From contig JAYQTT010000003.1 of the NCBI GenBank assembly GCA_038147495.1, positions 197,211 through 261,210 on the forward strand: a stretch of DNA of 64,000 nt, read 5' to 3'. The notes under the pieces are model-generated. The model did no database searches, was not told where the DNA came from, and saw nothing but the letters and a program-made list of their open reading frames with translations. The number at the start of each line of letters is the position of its first letter. Position 1 is the stretch's first letter. Positions 36,912 to 45,952 of the stretch are shown piece by piece. Source of the DNA: MED-G116 sp038147495 (GTDB taxonomy: Bacteria > Pseudomonadota > Alphaproteobacteria > Puniceispirillales > Puniceispirillaceae). Position numbers and translations under genes: made by a program.

Positions 36912-37538
36912 ATGAGCCTATCCGACTGGTTTTCGCTGGCGTTGATTTGCATTCTTGGCGCAACGTCACCCGGGCCCAGCCTTGCGGTCATTATCGCCAG
37001 CACCCGAACCAACGGACGGCGCGGTGGTCTCTATGCATCACTTGGCCATGGCCTTGGCATTTTTATATATGCGCTGGTTGCCGCAACCAGCCTGTCCTAC
37101 ATCATCACCAATCACAAGCCAGCCTTTGATCTGCTTCAGCTTGCCGGTGCCTTCCTGCTGCTGTGGCTTGGCGGACGTTTGTTTCTGGCCGGAATGAAGG
37201 CACGCCCGACTGACACCGGCGAAGTGGCGCCACCTCGCCCCGGCAGCAGCTTTACCAGCGGTTTTGCCATCGCCATCCTGAACCCGAAAATTGCTGCCTT
37301 CTTTGCGGTTCTGTTCAGCCAATTCGTGGCGTCAGGGCAAGGCACCGGATTACATATCGCGATGGCGATGATGGCCGGGCTGATTGATGTGGCAGCTTAT
37401 GTTCTGATTGTGTTTGCGCTCAGCGGACAGCGCCTGCGCCATGTCCTTGACCGTCATAACAACATCCTTGATTTGTTGCTTGGGACGTTGCTTCTGCTCT
37501 TGGGGTTGAGTCTGATCGCGTCACGTTTACTGGATTGA
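36912..37538 (+). CDS. LysE/RhtB-family amino acid exporter
   Basis: 208 residues, six membrane segments. It opens with LICILGATSPGPSLAVIIAS, containing the family's PGP motif, and then GRRGGLYASLGHGLG. Its end is LLLGTLLLLLGLSLIASRLL. LysE-type proteins export amino acids or derivatives. The ATG at 36912 follows AGGATATGAG. It is 100 bp upstream of the DMSP lyase gene in the same direction; a shared transcript is possible. Confidence 0.88.
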   Translation: MSLSDWFSLALICILGATSPGPSLAVIIASTRTNGRRGGLYASLGHGLGIFIYALVAATSLSYIITNHKPAFDLLQLAGAFLLLWLGGRLFLAGMKARPTDTGEVAPPRPGSSFTSGFAIAILNPKIAAFFAVLFSQFVASGQGTGLHIAMAMMAGLIDVAAYVLIVFALSGQRLRHVLDRHNNILDLLLGTLLLLLGLSLIASRLLD

Positions 37539-37638
37539 CGTGACGATGCCGAAGCCGTAACCCTTGGACATATCGGCTGACAGGATTGCTATGGGGCCGC
37601 GAGAAGCCCGCCGTCTCATGGCATGAACGCGAGGGAAT

Positions 37639-38223
37639 ATGGAAGCTGACCAAGGCCAGAGGGAATTGGACAAACTATTGGCCGCCGCCCACCATTTCTA
37701 CCAAGGGTCGGCCGCCATGCAGGCATTCGCCCCGTGGCCGGATGATCTGCAGCCAGCTGGCCTGTTACCGCGAGACATACCCGCCACCGCAATCATCGCT
37801 GGCTGGCAAGATGACGACAGCCTGCACAAGGCTGTACAGGCAGCATCCCCGCATATCCATTGGTCTCATGGATACACCGAGGCAGAAGTTGGTCGCGATT
37901 TTCTGGATGGTTTCGGGTACCTTGAGCTTTACGGACCCTATGGTCTGTTTCACTCGGCGAAAGGGCGGGGCTTCATTTCTTTCTGGCGTCGCGGCCTCGA
38001 TTATCCATGGCATTATCACGAAGCAGAAGAGCTATATGCGATCGTCAGCGGCACTGCCCGGTTTGAAGCACATGGCGACAGCCCGGAAATTTTGCGCGCA
38101 GGCGATACAAAATTTCATCATTCAAACCAGCATCATGCCATGCAGACACCGGATGACCATGTCCTCACCTTTGTTCTCTGGCGCGGCAACGCCATCACCG
38201 AATTTTCCAAAATTGTCACGTGA
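37639..38223 (+). CDS. DMSP lyase, cupin type (DddQ/DddL-like)
   Basis: 194 residues. The C-terminal half is a cupin whose metal site is visible in LDYPWHYHEAEELYAIVSGT (HxHxxxE) and FHHSNQHHAMQT (second histidine group), followed by LTFVLWRGN. The N-terminal half (YEL-type helices) fits the DMSP-lyase family, which splits dimethylsulfoniopropionate into dimethyl sulfide and acrylate. GAGGGAAT lies right before the ATG. DddQ, DddL and DddW share this shape, so the exact type is left open. It is convergent with an XRE regulator. Confidence 0.8.
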   Translation: MEADQGQRELDKLLAAAHHFYQGSAAMQAFAPWPDDLQPAGLLPRDIPATAIIAGWQDDDSLHKAVQAASPHIHWSHGYTEAEVGRDFLDGFGYLELYGPYGLFHSAKGRGFISFWRRGLDYPWHYHEAEELYAIVSGTARFEAHGDSPEILRAGDTKFHHSNQHHAMQTPDDHVLTFVLWRGNAITEFSKIVT

Positions 38224-38296
38224 TGGAAGCGCAATATTGTGCGACTGGCGCGCTGGTTCCGTCCCATTGCCTGTCACAAGACAGCTATATGGCTAT

Positions 38297-38680
38297 TTAC
38301 CACTCTATTTGACGCAAAATAGCGAGGTCACGGTTGAGGGCGTGAATATCTTCTGCCGCTCTTGCGATGTCACGGCTCAATGCTTCGCTGCGTTCTTCCA
38401 ATTCGGCAATCAGACCAATCACATCCGCCTTGGTTTTCTGCGGTAATGGTCCATCACCTGTTTGCCCATCGAGCAGATAGGACATCGAAACACCCAAAAC
38501 GCCAGCCAAATGCAGCAATTTGTTTGAGCGCGGCTCGGACCTGTCCAACTCCCAATTCTTGATTGTTTTACTTTGCACACCGCTGAGTTTCGCGGTCTCG
38601 CTGACCGTTAGACCCTGGCGTTCCCTTGCCTCTTGCAAACGCCCACCCAAAGTCCGACTGTCACTCGTGGCACTTGTCAC
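38297..38680 (-). CDS. XRE-family HTH regulator
   Basis: 127 residues. The HTH is LGGRLQEARERQGLTVSETA with KLSGVQSKTIKNWELDRSEP, ending HLAGVLGVSMSYLLDG. The C-terminal 50 residues form a charged coiled coil (AELEERSEALSRDIARAAED), probably for dimerisation. It is convergent with and adjacent to the DMSP lyase gene, so a regulatory link is possible but not shown. Confidence 0.85.
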   Translation of the reverse strand: MTSATSDSRTLGGRLQEARERQGLTVSETAKLSGVQSKTIKNWELDRSEPRSNKLLHLAGVLGVSMSYLLDGQTGDGPLPQKTKADVIGLIAELEERSEALSRDIARAAEDIHALNRDLAILRQIEW

Positions 38681-38854
38681 GCTGCCTCTCCCACTTTTCT
38701 AAATACGTCATTCAGACGCTTTTAGAACATTTACGTGACCGATTGCTGATTGTCAAATATCGACCAGCCAAACATATTCTGGCAACTGGCTGATCCTCTC
38801 TCAAACCAATGACGCCAGTTCCGGGTATCGCCATCAAAACCCTCAAGCCGACAC

Positions 38855-39775
38855 TCACATCTCGGCGACAGGATGCAAATCGCCGGACGGTTTGGTAAAT
38901 TCACCAAGGGCCACAGAGTCCAGCAGCGCATGATGCACCGCCTCAATAACAGGCGTCTTCGCGCTATCGATGCGATGGACCAGTCCAAGTTGCCGGATCG
39001 GCGCATCATGCCCAAGTGATATCCCCGTAACCGGCAGCGGGTTCATATTTCGCACACAACGCCGTGGCACAATCGAAACGCCAAGATTGGCCATAACCAT
39101 GCTCGCAATGGCTTCAAGATCCTCCAGTTCCATGCTCTCCTGAACGACAATCTTCTGATCCTGAAGCCATGTTTCCACCAGTTGTCCGACAAGCGCGTTC
39201 CGATCAAAGCGGATAAACGGATAGCGCCGCAACAGCGACAATGGGTCGTCATCCTCGGTATCAGGCGGCGCCATCAATTCCAGCGGCTCATCCGCTATTT
39301 TCAGAAAATTCAGCCCCTGTGGCAGCCCAATCGGGCGGGTGACAATGGCAGCGTCAATCTGACGCCGGTCAACCTGCTGCAAAAGGGCCGCGGACAATCC
39401 GGGTTGCACCACCACATGCAAACGGTCAAATTTCACCCGCAAATTGGATAGCGCCAGAGGCACAAGGCCGGTCAATGTTGTCGGCACAGCCCCAAGGCCA
39501 AATTCGCCGTCAAAACCTGCACCATCAACAATATCGACAATGATATTGTCATAGGCACGAACCACAGCCTCGGCCTTATCGGCAAAGGCACGGCCCAGCG
39601 GCGTCAATTGCGGGCTACGGCGCCGCCGGTCAAACAGCTCAACACCCCACTGCATCTCCAGCATCTTCATCTGCTGGCTGACGGCGGCATGCGTCACCAG
39701 AACCGCGTCGGCGGCCGCGGTGAATGACCCATGGTCACGGATTGCAAGCAAGGTGCGAAAATGACGAATGGACAT
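38855..39775 (-). CDS. LysR-type transcriptional regulator
   Basis: 306 residues. The N-terminal HTH is FRTLLAIRDHGSFTAAADAV then THAAVSQQMKMLEMQWGVEL and FDRRRRSPQLTPLG, with the effector-binding domain from about residue 90. It is divergent from the succinate dehydrogenase/fumarate reductase-like and fumarase-like genes, so it most likely controls that cluster. The 143-bp gap between is AT-rich. Confidence 0.9.
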   Translation of the reverse strand: MSIRHFRTLLAIRDHGSFTAAADAVLVTHAAVSQQMKMLEMQWGVELFDRRRRSPQLTPLGRAFADKAEAVVRAYDNIIVDIVDGAGFDGEFGLGAVPTTLTGLVPLALSNLRVKFDRLHVVVQPGLSAALLQQVDRRQIDAAIVTRPIGLPQGLNFLKIADEPLELMAPPDTEDDDPLSLLRRYPFIRFDRNALVGQLVETWLQDQKIVVQESMELEDLEAIASMVMANLGVSIVPRRCVRNMNPLPVTGISLGHDAPIRQLGLVHRIDSAKTPVIEAVHHALLDSVALGEFTKPSGDLHPVAEM

Positions 39776-39918
39776 CAGTCAGCCTCCCCATCGCTCTAAA
39801 TTGTAAGTATTTCTTTCACAAAAGGTAATATTAATTTTCTTTTAGTTAGAATCTTTTTATCTATAATTTGGCTGTCGGGCATGCGTTATCTCCACCATCC
39901 GACAGGAAAGGCAATCTC

Positions 39919-40647
39919 TTGGAACAGCCCGAACAGTTTTTGGATGTGTCAATTTGGCGTGAGCAAAATGGCGAAGGTCATTTTGAACAGTTTCAGGTGC
40001 CGCGCCGCGAGAACCAAACAATTCTCGACATTGTTGCATGGGTCCAACACCACGCCGATCCAACTTTGTCATATCGCTTTGCCTGTCGGGTCGGCATGTG
40101 TGGCTCGTGCGCGATGATGGTCAATGGTGCGCCGCGCTGGACCTGCCGGACACATGTGCAAAAAGTGGCCAAAGATAATCGCCTTGAGATTGCACCCTTG
40201 CGCAACCTGCCGGTAATCAAGGATTTGGCTGTGGACATGGACCCGTTTTTTGACAAATGGGTGGCCGCAGACGCCGTTTTTCAACCAAGCGCGACAAGAC
40301 ATGATCCGATGGCACGCATCGCACCGGATGACGCCATGCGCATCACCGCAAGCGAGGGCATCGAATGTATCAATTGTGCCGTTTGCTATGCGGCATGTGA
40401 TGTGGTCGCCTCAAACCCTGAATATCTGGGGCCAGCGGCGTTGAACCGAGCCTGGACACTTGTCAATGACAGCCGGGATTCCGGTCAGGACAAGCGCCTG
40501 CATGCGGTGGCGCAAAATGGTGGCTGTCACAATTGCCACGCCCAACAGGGATGCGCGCAATATTGCCCGAATGAACTGAACCCGACAGCGTCAATTTCCG
40601 GACTGAAGCGGGCTACGGCAAAATCCTTTTTTGGCAGGTCTGGATAG
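39919..40647 (+). CDS. Succinate dehydrogenase/fumarate reductase-like iron-sulfur subunit
   Basis: 242 residues. The [2Fe-2S] domain has CRVGMCGSCAMMVNGAPRWT with a further cysteine after it. CINCAVCYAACD is the [4Fe-4S] motif, and CHAQQGCAQYCP the third cluster's (Cx5Cx3CP). It transfers electrons from the flavoprotein to quinone via the membrane anchors. The start is a TTG at 39919 with GGAAAGG seven bases upstream; a longer frame to 39868 lacks a good site. The anchor gene follows directly. Confidence 0.9.
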   Translation: MEQPEQFLDVSIWREQNGEGHFEQFQVPRRENQTILDIVAWVQHHADPTLSYRFACRVGMCGSCAMMVNGAPRWTCRTHVQKVAKDNRLEIAPLRNLPVIKDLAVDMDPFFDKWVAADAVFQPSATRHDPMARIAPDDAMRITASEGIECINCAVCYAACDVVASNPEYLGPAALNRAWTLVNDSRDSGQDKRLHAVAQNGGCHNCHAQQGCAQYCPNELNPTASISGLKRATAKSFFGRSG

Positions 40648-40992
40648 ATGTTGAACCTGCGACTTTACATGGCGCAACGCCTGACGGCCCTGATCATGGC
40701 GCCACTGGTTCTGGGGCATCTTGCCGTGATGATCTATGCCGTACAGGGTGGGTTGAGCGTGGCAGAGATTCTTGGCCGCACCCAAGGCTCGCTTGCCTGG
40801 TTTCTGTTCTATGGCACCTTTGTCGTTGCGGTGGCCGTGCATGCCGCAATTGGCCTCAGGGTGATCGTCTTTGAGGTTCTCGGCCTCAAGGGTATGGCTC
40901 TTGATCTTTTTGCATGGGCCGTCTTTGTCATATTGCTTGGGCTTGGCGCCCGGGCGGTGTGGTCGGTTACCTTTGCCGGAGGTGTCCTATGA
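40648..40992 (+). CDS. Succinate dehydrogenase-like cytochrome b/membrane anchor subunit
   Basis: 114 residues with three membrane helices. It opens LRLYMAQRLTALIMAPLVLG, resembling the SdhC heme-binding helix; H45-type heme ligands could be those in LGHLAVM and AVAVHAAIGLRV. It begins the base after the iron-sulfur gene ends and overlaps the next anchor gene as ATGA. Confidence 0.8.
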   Translation: MLNLRLYMAQRLTALIMAPLVLGHLAVMIYAVQGGLSVAEILGRTQGSLAWFLFYGTFVVAVAVHAAIGLRVIVFEVLGLKGMALDLFAWAVFVILLGLGARAVWSVTFAGGVL

Positions 40993-41330
40993 TCCGCCCG
41001 CATCGCACCCACCCGCTGTGGTTTGCCTTTATCCTGCATCGATTGTCGGGGGCGGGATTGGCGCTGTTTCTGCCGGTACATTTCTACATGTTGTCACTGG
41101 CGATCACTGATCCCAAAGCGCTGGACGGGTTTTTGCAATTCACCGATCTGCTCATTGTCAAAATTGCTGAATTCGGTCTGGTATTTCTGCTTGCCGTTCA
41201 CATCTTTGGCGGATTGCGGTTGATGGCAATGGAATTTCTGCCGTGGAACCCTCGCCAAAAGACCCTTGCCGCGACATCTGTGGCTTTGGCTTTCTTTATC
41301 TCAACCAGCTTCTTTCTTCAGGCGGTTTGA
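40989..41330 (+). CDS. Succinate dehydrogenase-like membrane anchor subunit 2
   Basis: 113 residues, three membrane helices. WFAFILHRLSGAGLALFLPV is the SdhC/FrdC-type quinone-site segment (HR-SG), and AVHIFGGLRLMAMEF holds a second possible heme histidine. It is coupled to the previous gene by ATGA and to the flavoprotein by a 3-bp gap. The two small anchors suggest a SdhCD-like arrangement. Confidence 0.8.
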   Translation: MIRPHRTHPLWFAFILHRLSGAGLALFLPVHFYMLSLAITDPKALDGFLQFTDLLIVKIAEFGLVFLLAVHIFGGLRLMAMEFLPWNPRQKTLAATSVALAFFISTSFFLQAV

Positions 41331-41333
41331 CCC

Positions 41334-43091
41334 ATGCTTGCTTCATATGACCGTCATGACACGGATATTCTGATCATCGGCAGCGGCGGCGCCGGATTGT
41401 TCGCCGCGCTCCACGCCCAGCAAGCGGCCCCGGACGCCAAGGTGACGATTGCGGTCAAGGGGCTGATTGGCAAATGCGGCTGCACAAGAATGGTGCAAGG
41501 CGGATACAATGTCGCATTGGCGCCGGGGGATTCTGTCGAGCGCCATTTCATGGACACGATCATCGGTGGCAAATGGTTGCCCGATCAGGACATGGCGTGG
41601 AAATTATGCGAAACGGCGGTTACCCGGGTTCATGAACTGGAAAACGAGATTGGTTGTTTCTTTGACCGAAATCCGGATGGAACGCTGCATCAAAAGGCCT
41701 TTGCCGGCCAGACATTCGATCGCACGGCACATAAAGGCGATTTGACCGGCATCGAAATCATCAGCCGCCTGATGGAACAGGTGTTGTCACGCCCGGTTGA
41801 GCGATTGCAGGAACATCGCGCCATCGGTTTGATCCCGTCACGCGATGGCAGTGCATTGGCCGGGGTGTTGTTTATCGACATGCGCACAGGCCGTTTTCGT
41901 ATGGTCCGGGCAAAGGCCGTATTGCTGGCAACAGGTGGCGGCCCGACAATGTATAAATATCACACCCCATCCGGCGACAAGAGCATGGACGGGCTTGCCA
42001 TGGCGATGCGCCGCGGTCTTGCCTTGCGTGACATGGAGATGGTGCAATTCCACCCGACAGGATTGCTTGCCGGTGCCGGTACGAAGATGACAGGAACCGT
42101 TCTTGAAGAAGGGCTTCGCGGTGCCGGCGGCCATTTGCTCAACGGCGACAAGCATCGTTTCATGTTCGATTATGATGATGCTGGTGAACGGGCGACACGC
42201 GATATTGTCAGCCGCTCGATCTATGATGAAATGCGCCAACAACGCACCTCGCCGCATGGCGGGGTCTATATTTCGATGGCGCATCTTGGCCCGGCTTTGG
42301 TGGCGGAAAAATTCAAGGGCATGGTCAAGCGGTGTGCCGACAGCGGCTTTGACCTTGCTGGTGGCCTTGTCGAGGTTGTGCCAACCGCGCATTACCTGAT
42401 GGGGGGAATCGTTGTCGATACGGACACCCGTACCAGCCTTCCGGGTCTTTATGTTGCCGGTGAAGATGCTGGCGGGGCGCACGGCTCAAACCGGCTTGGG
42501 GGAAATGGTGTTGCCAACTCGACCGTCTATGGCGGCGTGGCGGGTGATGTGATGGGTCGTGACGCGATGCAGATCAAGACATTGCACGATCCGGACGAAA
42601 ACATACTTGATGAGGAAATGGCACGAGCCACACTCCCGCTTCAACAAAAGCCGGGGGATCTGGCAGGGCTTCGCGAGCGGTTGCTCGATATCATGTGGGA
42701 TGATGTCGGGGTGATGCGCGATGCTGGCGGCCTTGAGCGTGGCCTGTCACGCCTTGCCGAAATTGACGCCGAGCTGTCATCTGTCGGTGTTGCCGCCGAC
42801 AATCTGGCATTCAACCTGTCATGGCATGATTGGCTGAACCTGCGAAGCATGACCGACATGTCGAAGGTGATTGCCAAGGCCGCTCTGTCGCGCGAGAATT
42901 CGCGTGGCGCACATTTCCGCGAGGACTTTCCGGATGCCGGTTCGTTTGACAAATCCTATTTCACCCTCGCAACCGCCGATGATGCCGGAATTTCTGTATC
43001 GCGGGCACCTGTTAAGTTCACTATCGTCAAGCCCGGAGAGACATTGCTTCGTGAGGACGAAGCCGAAACCCTTGTGGGGGCAGCCCAATGA
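41334..43091 (+). CDS. Succinate dehydrogenase/fumarate reductase-like flavoprotein subunit
   Basis: 585 residues with DILIIGSGGAGLFAALHA (FAD dinucleotide fold), VQFHPTGLLAGAG, GTVLEEGLRGAGG, PTAHYLMGGI and HGSNRLGGNGVANSTVYG. The usual covalent-FAD histidine of SdhA/FrdA (HTVAAQGG) is replaced: the site reads CTRMVQGG, with cysteine at residue 50. FAD is therefore probably bound in another way. It oxidises succinate or reduces fumarate, or acts on a related C4/C5 dicarboxylate. It overlaps the fumarase-like alpha gene as ATGA. Confidence 0.88.
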   Translation: MLASYDRHDTDILIIGSGGAGLFAALHAQQAAPDAKVTIAVKGLIGKCGCTRMVQGGYNVALAPGDSVERHFMDTIIGGKWLPDQDMAWKLCETAVTRVHELENEIGCFFDRNPDGTLHQKAFAGQTFDRTAHKGDLTGIEIISRLMEQVLSRPVERLQEHRAIGLIPSRDGSALAGVLFIDMRTGRFRMVRAKAVLLATGGGPTMYKYHTPSGDKSMDGLAMAMRRGLALRDMEMVQFHPTGLLAGAGTKMTGTVLEEGLRGAGGHLLNGDKHRFMFDYDDAGERATRDIVSRSIYDEMRQQRTSPHGGVYISMAHLGPALVAEKFKGMVKRCADSGFDLAGGLVEVVPTAHYLMGGIVVDTDTRTSLPGLYVAGEDAGGAHGSNRLGGNGVANSTVYGGVAGDVMGRDAMQIKTLHDPDENILDEEMARATLPLQQKPGDLAGLRERLLDIMWDDVGVMRDAGGLERGLSRLAEIDAELSSVGVAADNLAFNLSWHDWLNLRSMTDMSKVIAKAALSRENSRGAHFREDFPDAGSFDKSYFTLATADDAGISVSRAPVKFTIVKPGETLLREDEAETLVGAAQ

Positions 43092-44050
43092 TCGACATTA
43101 ACCTTGTCCAGAACACAGCCGAAGTGCTGATGAAAAAAGCCGCCATTGAAATTCCCGATGATTATCTAAGCGGCCTGAAAGTGGCTGCCGCGGCCGAAGA
43201 TGGCGATCTTTCCAGCTTTGTGCTTGAGGCCATGCTGGAGAATTACGAAGCAGCAAAAGAGGACAGCCGCGCCATGTGCGGCGATACCGGCTGTCCGCGC
43301 TGGTACGTAAAGATGGGCAATGAGGCACAGATTGAAGGCGGCCCGATTGCACTGGAAGCCGCGTTGCGCCGCGCGACGGCAAATGCCACCTCTTCGGTGC
43401 CGCTTCGCCCGAACCGCGTTCATCCGTTGTGGCGAACAGATCATGACAACAATGTCGGCATTGGCGCACCGGAAATCGAATATGGATTTGAGCCGGGTGG
43501 CGATTGGGTGGATCTGATCACTGTGCACAAGGGCGGGCTGTTTGGCACCGACTACCGGATGCTGTTCCCGAGCGATGGCATTCAGGGCATCAAGCGCTTC
43601 TTTCTCGACTCGCTGGTTGCTTTTGGCAAACGCGGCCTTGCTTGCCAGCCGGCAATTATCGGCATTGGCCTTGGCGGGTCCAAAGACACCTGCATGGTGC
43701 TTGGCAAAAGGGCGGCCTGCCTTCGTGTTGTCGGGGATCGCAACCCCGATCCCAAAATCGCCGCGCTGGAGGCCGAACTCAAAGAACTTGGCAACAATAT
43801 CGGCATGGGGGCAATGGGGTTTGTCGGCAAATCCATGGTGATCGATTGCAACATTGAAGTGGGGTATTGCCACACCGGCGGCATGCAGATGAGCGTTCAT
43901 GCATTCTGTCTGTCGTCACGGCGTGCGGTGGCGCGCATTCATGGTGATGGACGGGTCGAATACCGGACCGATCCTGAATGGTTTACGGAATATCAAAGGC
44001 GGGAGACAGTCGAATGGCAGATGCCACAGGCCGAAAGAAAATCCGGCTAA
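43088..44050 (+). CDS. Class I fumarase/tartrate dehydratase-like alpha subunit
   Basis: 320 residues matching the N-terminal half of class I fumarases and TtdA. It has AMCGDTGCPRWYVKMG with a Fe-S cysteine, IGIGLGGSKDTCMVLGKRAA and VGYCHTGGMQMSVHAFCLSS, whose cysteines could complete the [4Fe-4S] site. It catalyses water addition/removal on a C4 dicarboxylate together with the beta subunit. It is translationally coupled to the flavoprotein gene, so it probably uses its product. Confidence 0.87.
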   Translation: MIDINLVQNTAEVLMKKAAIEIPDDYLSGLKVAAAAEDGDLSSFVLEAMLENYEAAKEDSRAMCGDTGCPRWYVKMGNEAQIEGGPIALEAALRRATANATSSVPLRPNRVHPLWRTDHDNNVGIGAPEIEYGFEPGGDWVDLITVHKGGLFGTDYRMLFPSDGIQGIKRFFLDSLVAFGKRGLACQPAIIGIGLGGSKDTCMVLGKRAACLRVVGDRNPDPKIAALEAELKELGNNIGMGAMGFVGKSMVIDCNIEVGYCHTGGMQMSVHAFCLSSRRAVARIHGDGRVEYRTDPEWFTEYQRRETVEWQMPQAERKSG

Positions 44051-44691
44051 GCACCAACCCGACACCCGAAGCGCTGGCCGCGCTGTCAATCGGCGACATT
44101 GTCTATCTTGACGGCACTGTCTACACCGCGCGTGAGGGTGTCTATATGCGCGTTATTGACGAGGGCGTGGACCTGCCGCTTGACCTTCCGGCGGAATCTG
44201 CCGCGAATTTTCATTGCTCGCCCGCCGCAACCCAGCATGATGACGGCTCGTTCGCGCTTGGCGCGGTCACGGCAACCGCATCATTCCGCTTTTCAAAATG
44301 GATCGGGCCGTGGCTAGAGACATCTGGCGCCAAGCTGATCATTGGCAAGGGCGGCATGAACCCCGAGGATTACCGCACACATTTTGTCAAACACGGGGCA
44401 ATCTATCTGACCACGGTTGGCTATGGCACCGGCGCGTTACTTGGGCGCGGTGTGAAGCAGGTGCGCGCCTTGCATTGGCGCAAGGAGCTTGGCCTCGCAC
44501 AGGCGATGTGGGTCATCGATGTCGAGAATTTTGGTCCCTTCATCGTCGAGAGCGATCTTGCGGGCAATAGCCTGTTTGAACGAGAGAACGCAAAAATCGC
44601 GGCCAATCTTGATGCCGCCTATGAAGGCACGAAACCGGCTGTCCTCAAGCGCTTTGGTGAAACCGACGACCGCGGCGATGAATTGATCTGA
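44014..44691 (+). CDS. Class I fumarase/tartrate dehydratase-like beta subunit
   Basis: 225 residues matching the C-terminal domain of class I fumarases and TtdB. IGDIVYLDGTVYTAREGVYM, FHCSPAATQ and LIIGKGGMNPEDYRT are the typical segments. The ATG at 44014 is preceded by GGGAGACAGTCGA and lies within the alpha gene, so the two are coupled. It is the last gene before the tRNA-Phe repeat, and so the chromosomal edge of the integrative element. Confidence 0.87.
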   Translation: MADATGRKKIRLSTNPTPEALAALSIGDIVYLDGTVYTAREGVYMRVIDEGVDLPLDLPAESAANFHCSPAATQHDDGSFALGAVTATASFRFSKWIGPWLETSGAKLIIGKGGMNPEDYRTHFVKHGAIYLTTVGYGTGALLGRGVKQVRALHWRKELGLAQAMWVIDVENFGPFIVESDLAGNSLFERENAKIAANLDAAYEGTKPAVLKRFGETDDRGDELI

Positions 44692-44805
44692 AGCAATGGC
44701 GCAGGCCTCTTGCTCACCGGCTTAAAAATGTGATGCAAAATCACAATTGACCCCGGCAACCATGATCAGATGTCCGGGCTTCAAATGAACGTTGTTTTCA
44801 ATTAA

Positions 44806-44892
<87 letters not shown>

Positions 44893-44919
44893 AACAGCTT
44901 AGTCGTCTGGCATAACAGC

Positions 44920-44938
44920 CGGTCACACCTCAGTCACA
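44920..44938 (+). repeat. 19-bp direct repeat, left copy
   Basis: cggtcacacctcagtcaca occurs here, just before the integrase, and at 52237-52255 near the right end, in the same orientation. It contains GTCACA twice. Its place at both ends of the element suggests arm-type sites for the integrase or an accessory factor. Confidence 0.6.
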
Positions 44939-44954
44939 ACTGAGGAGTAAAACC

Positions 44955-45908
44955 ATGGCATCTATCCGCAAGCGTAACAACCTCTGGCAAGCTCAAGTCA
45001 GATGCAAACACACCGGCTCAACTTCAAAGTCTTTCCATCGCAAAACTGACGCCGAGAGGTGGGCAACGGCCCAAGAGGCTCTTATGCAGTCTGGACAGTG
45101 GGAAGATAAGACGACAAACAAACACACTATTGGCGACAAGATGCTCAGATACTTGGATGTCGTCACCCCAACCAAACGAGGTGAGGCACAAGAGACACGG
45201 AGGCTAGAAAGACTGCTGCGTGATAGACGCCTGATGAGTGTTCGTCTCACCCAAGCCAAGCCTTGCGTTTTTGCTGACTTCCGCGACCAACGCATCCAAG
45301 ACGGTGTTAGAGCCTGTCAGTATGATCTTGTCTTGCTTCGTCACGCTTGGAATATAGCCCGAATTGAGTGGGGTTGGTCTCTGCCCGACAATCCAATCAG
45401 TTTGATCAGGATGCCAAAGAACAATCCACCAAGAGAAAGACGATTCAAAGAAGGCGAGTTTGACTTACTCAAGGCGGCCGCTACTAAGTCAAGGTCGTGG
45501 TATGTCTGGCCAGTCGTCGTGCTCGCTATAGAGACGGCAATGAGGCGAGGTGAAATCCTTGGTCTTCGATGGGAGCATATCGACCTAGACAAGAGAACAG
45601 CTTTTTTGCCCATGACAAAGAATGGCAGGTCAAGGCAAGTGCCATTAAGTGAGGTTGCCATCGAGCAGCTCATTAAAGCACCCAAGGATACGGATCGTCC
45701 CTTCCCCGTGACTGACGTGGCGTTTCGTCAGGCTTGGGACAGGCTTCGTAGACGAGCGAACATAACCGACCTCACCTTCCATGACCTCAGGCATGAGGCT
45801 ATTTCGCGGATGTTTGACGGCGGGATGAAGATACACGAGGTAATGGCAGTCAGTGGACACCGGACAGCTAGCCAGCTTTTTCGATATGTGCAAACATCCC
45901 ACCCTTAG
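44955..45908 (+). CDS. Tyrosine recombinase/phage-type integrase
   Basis: 317 residues. Catalytic residues are in the expected order: AMRRGEILGLRWEHID (first Arg), HDLRHEAISR (HxxR), SGHRTASQLFRYVQ (H and the nucleophilic Tyr). The N-terminal part (SIRKRNNLWQAQVRCKHTGS) is an arm-binding-type beta domain, and the SAM-like core-binding domain follows. It would recombine the tRNA-Phe repeats. It starts at the ATG at 44955 next to the left repeat. Confidence 0.93.
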   Translation: MASIRKRNNLWQAQVRCKHTGSTSKSFHRKTDAERWATAQEALMQSGQWEDKTTNKHTIGDKMLRYLDVVTPTKRGEAQETRRLERLLRDRRLMSVRLTQAKPCVFADFRDQRIQDGVRACQYDLVLLRHAWNIARIEWGWSLPDNPISLIRMPKNNPPRERRFKEGEFDLLKAAATKSRSWYVWPVVVLAIETAMRRGEILGLRWEHIDLDKRTAFLPMTKNGRSRQVPLSEVAIEQLIKAPKDTDRPFPVTDVAFRQAWDRLRRRANITDLTFHDLRHEAISRMFDGGMKIHEVMAVSGHRTASQLFRYVQTSHP

Positions 45909-45952
45909 TCTGGAATAACCATAACAAAGCCAAGTATGAAGGGATTGATCTT

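Noticed and set aside
41838..42482. Minus-strand frame of 214 codons
   Set aside because: Shadow of the flavoprotein gene, which is fully supported.
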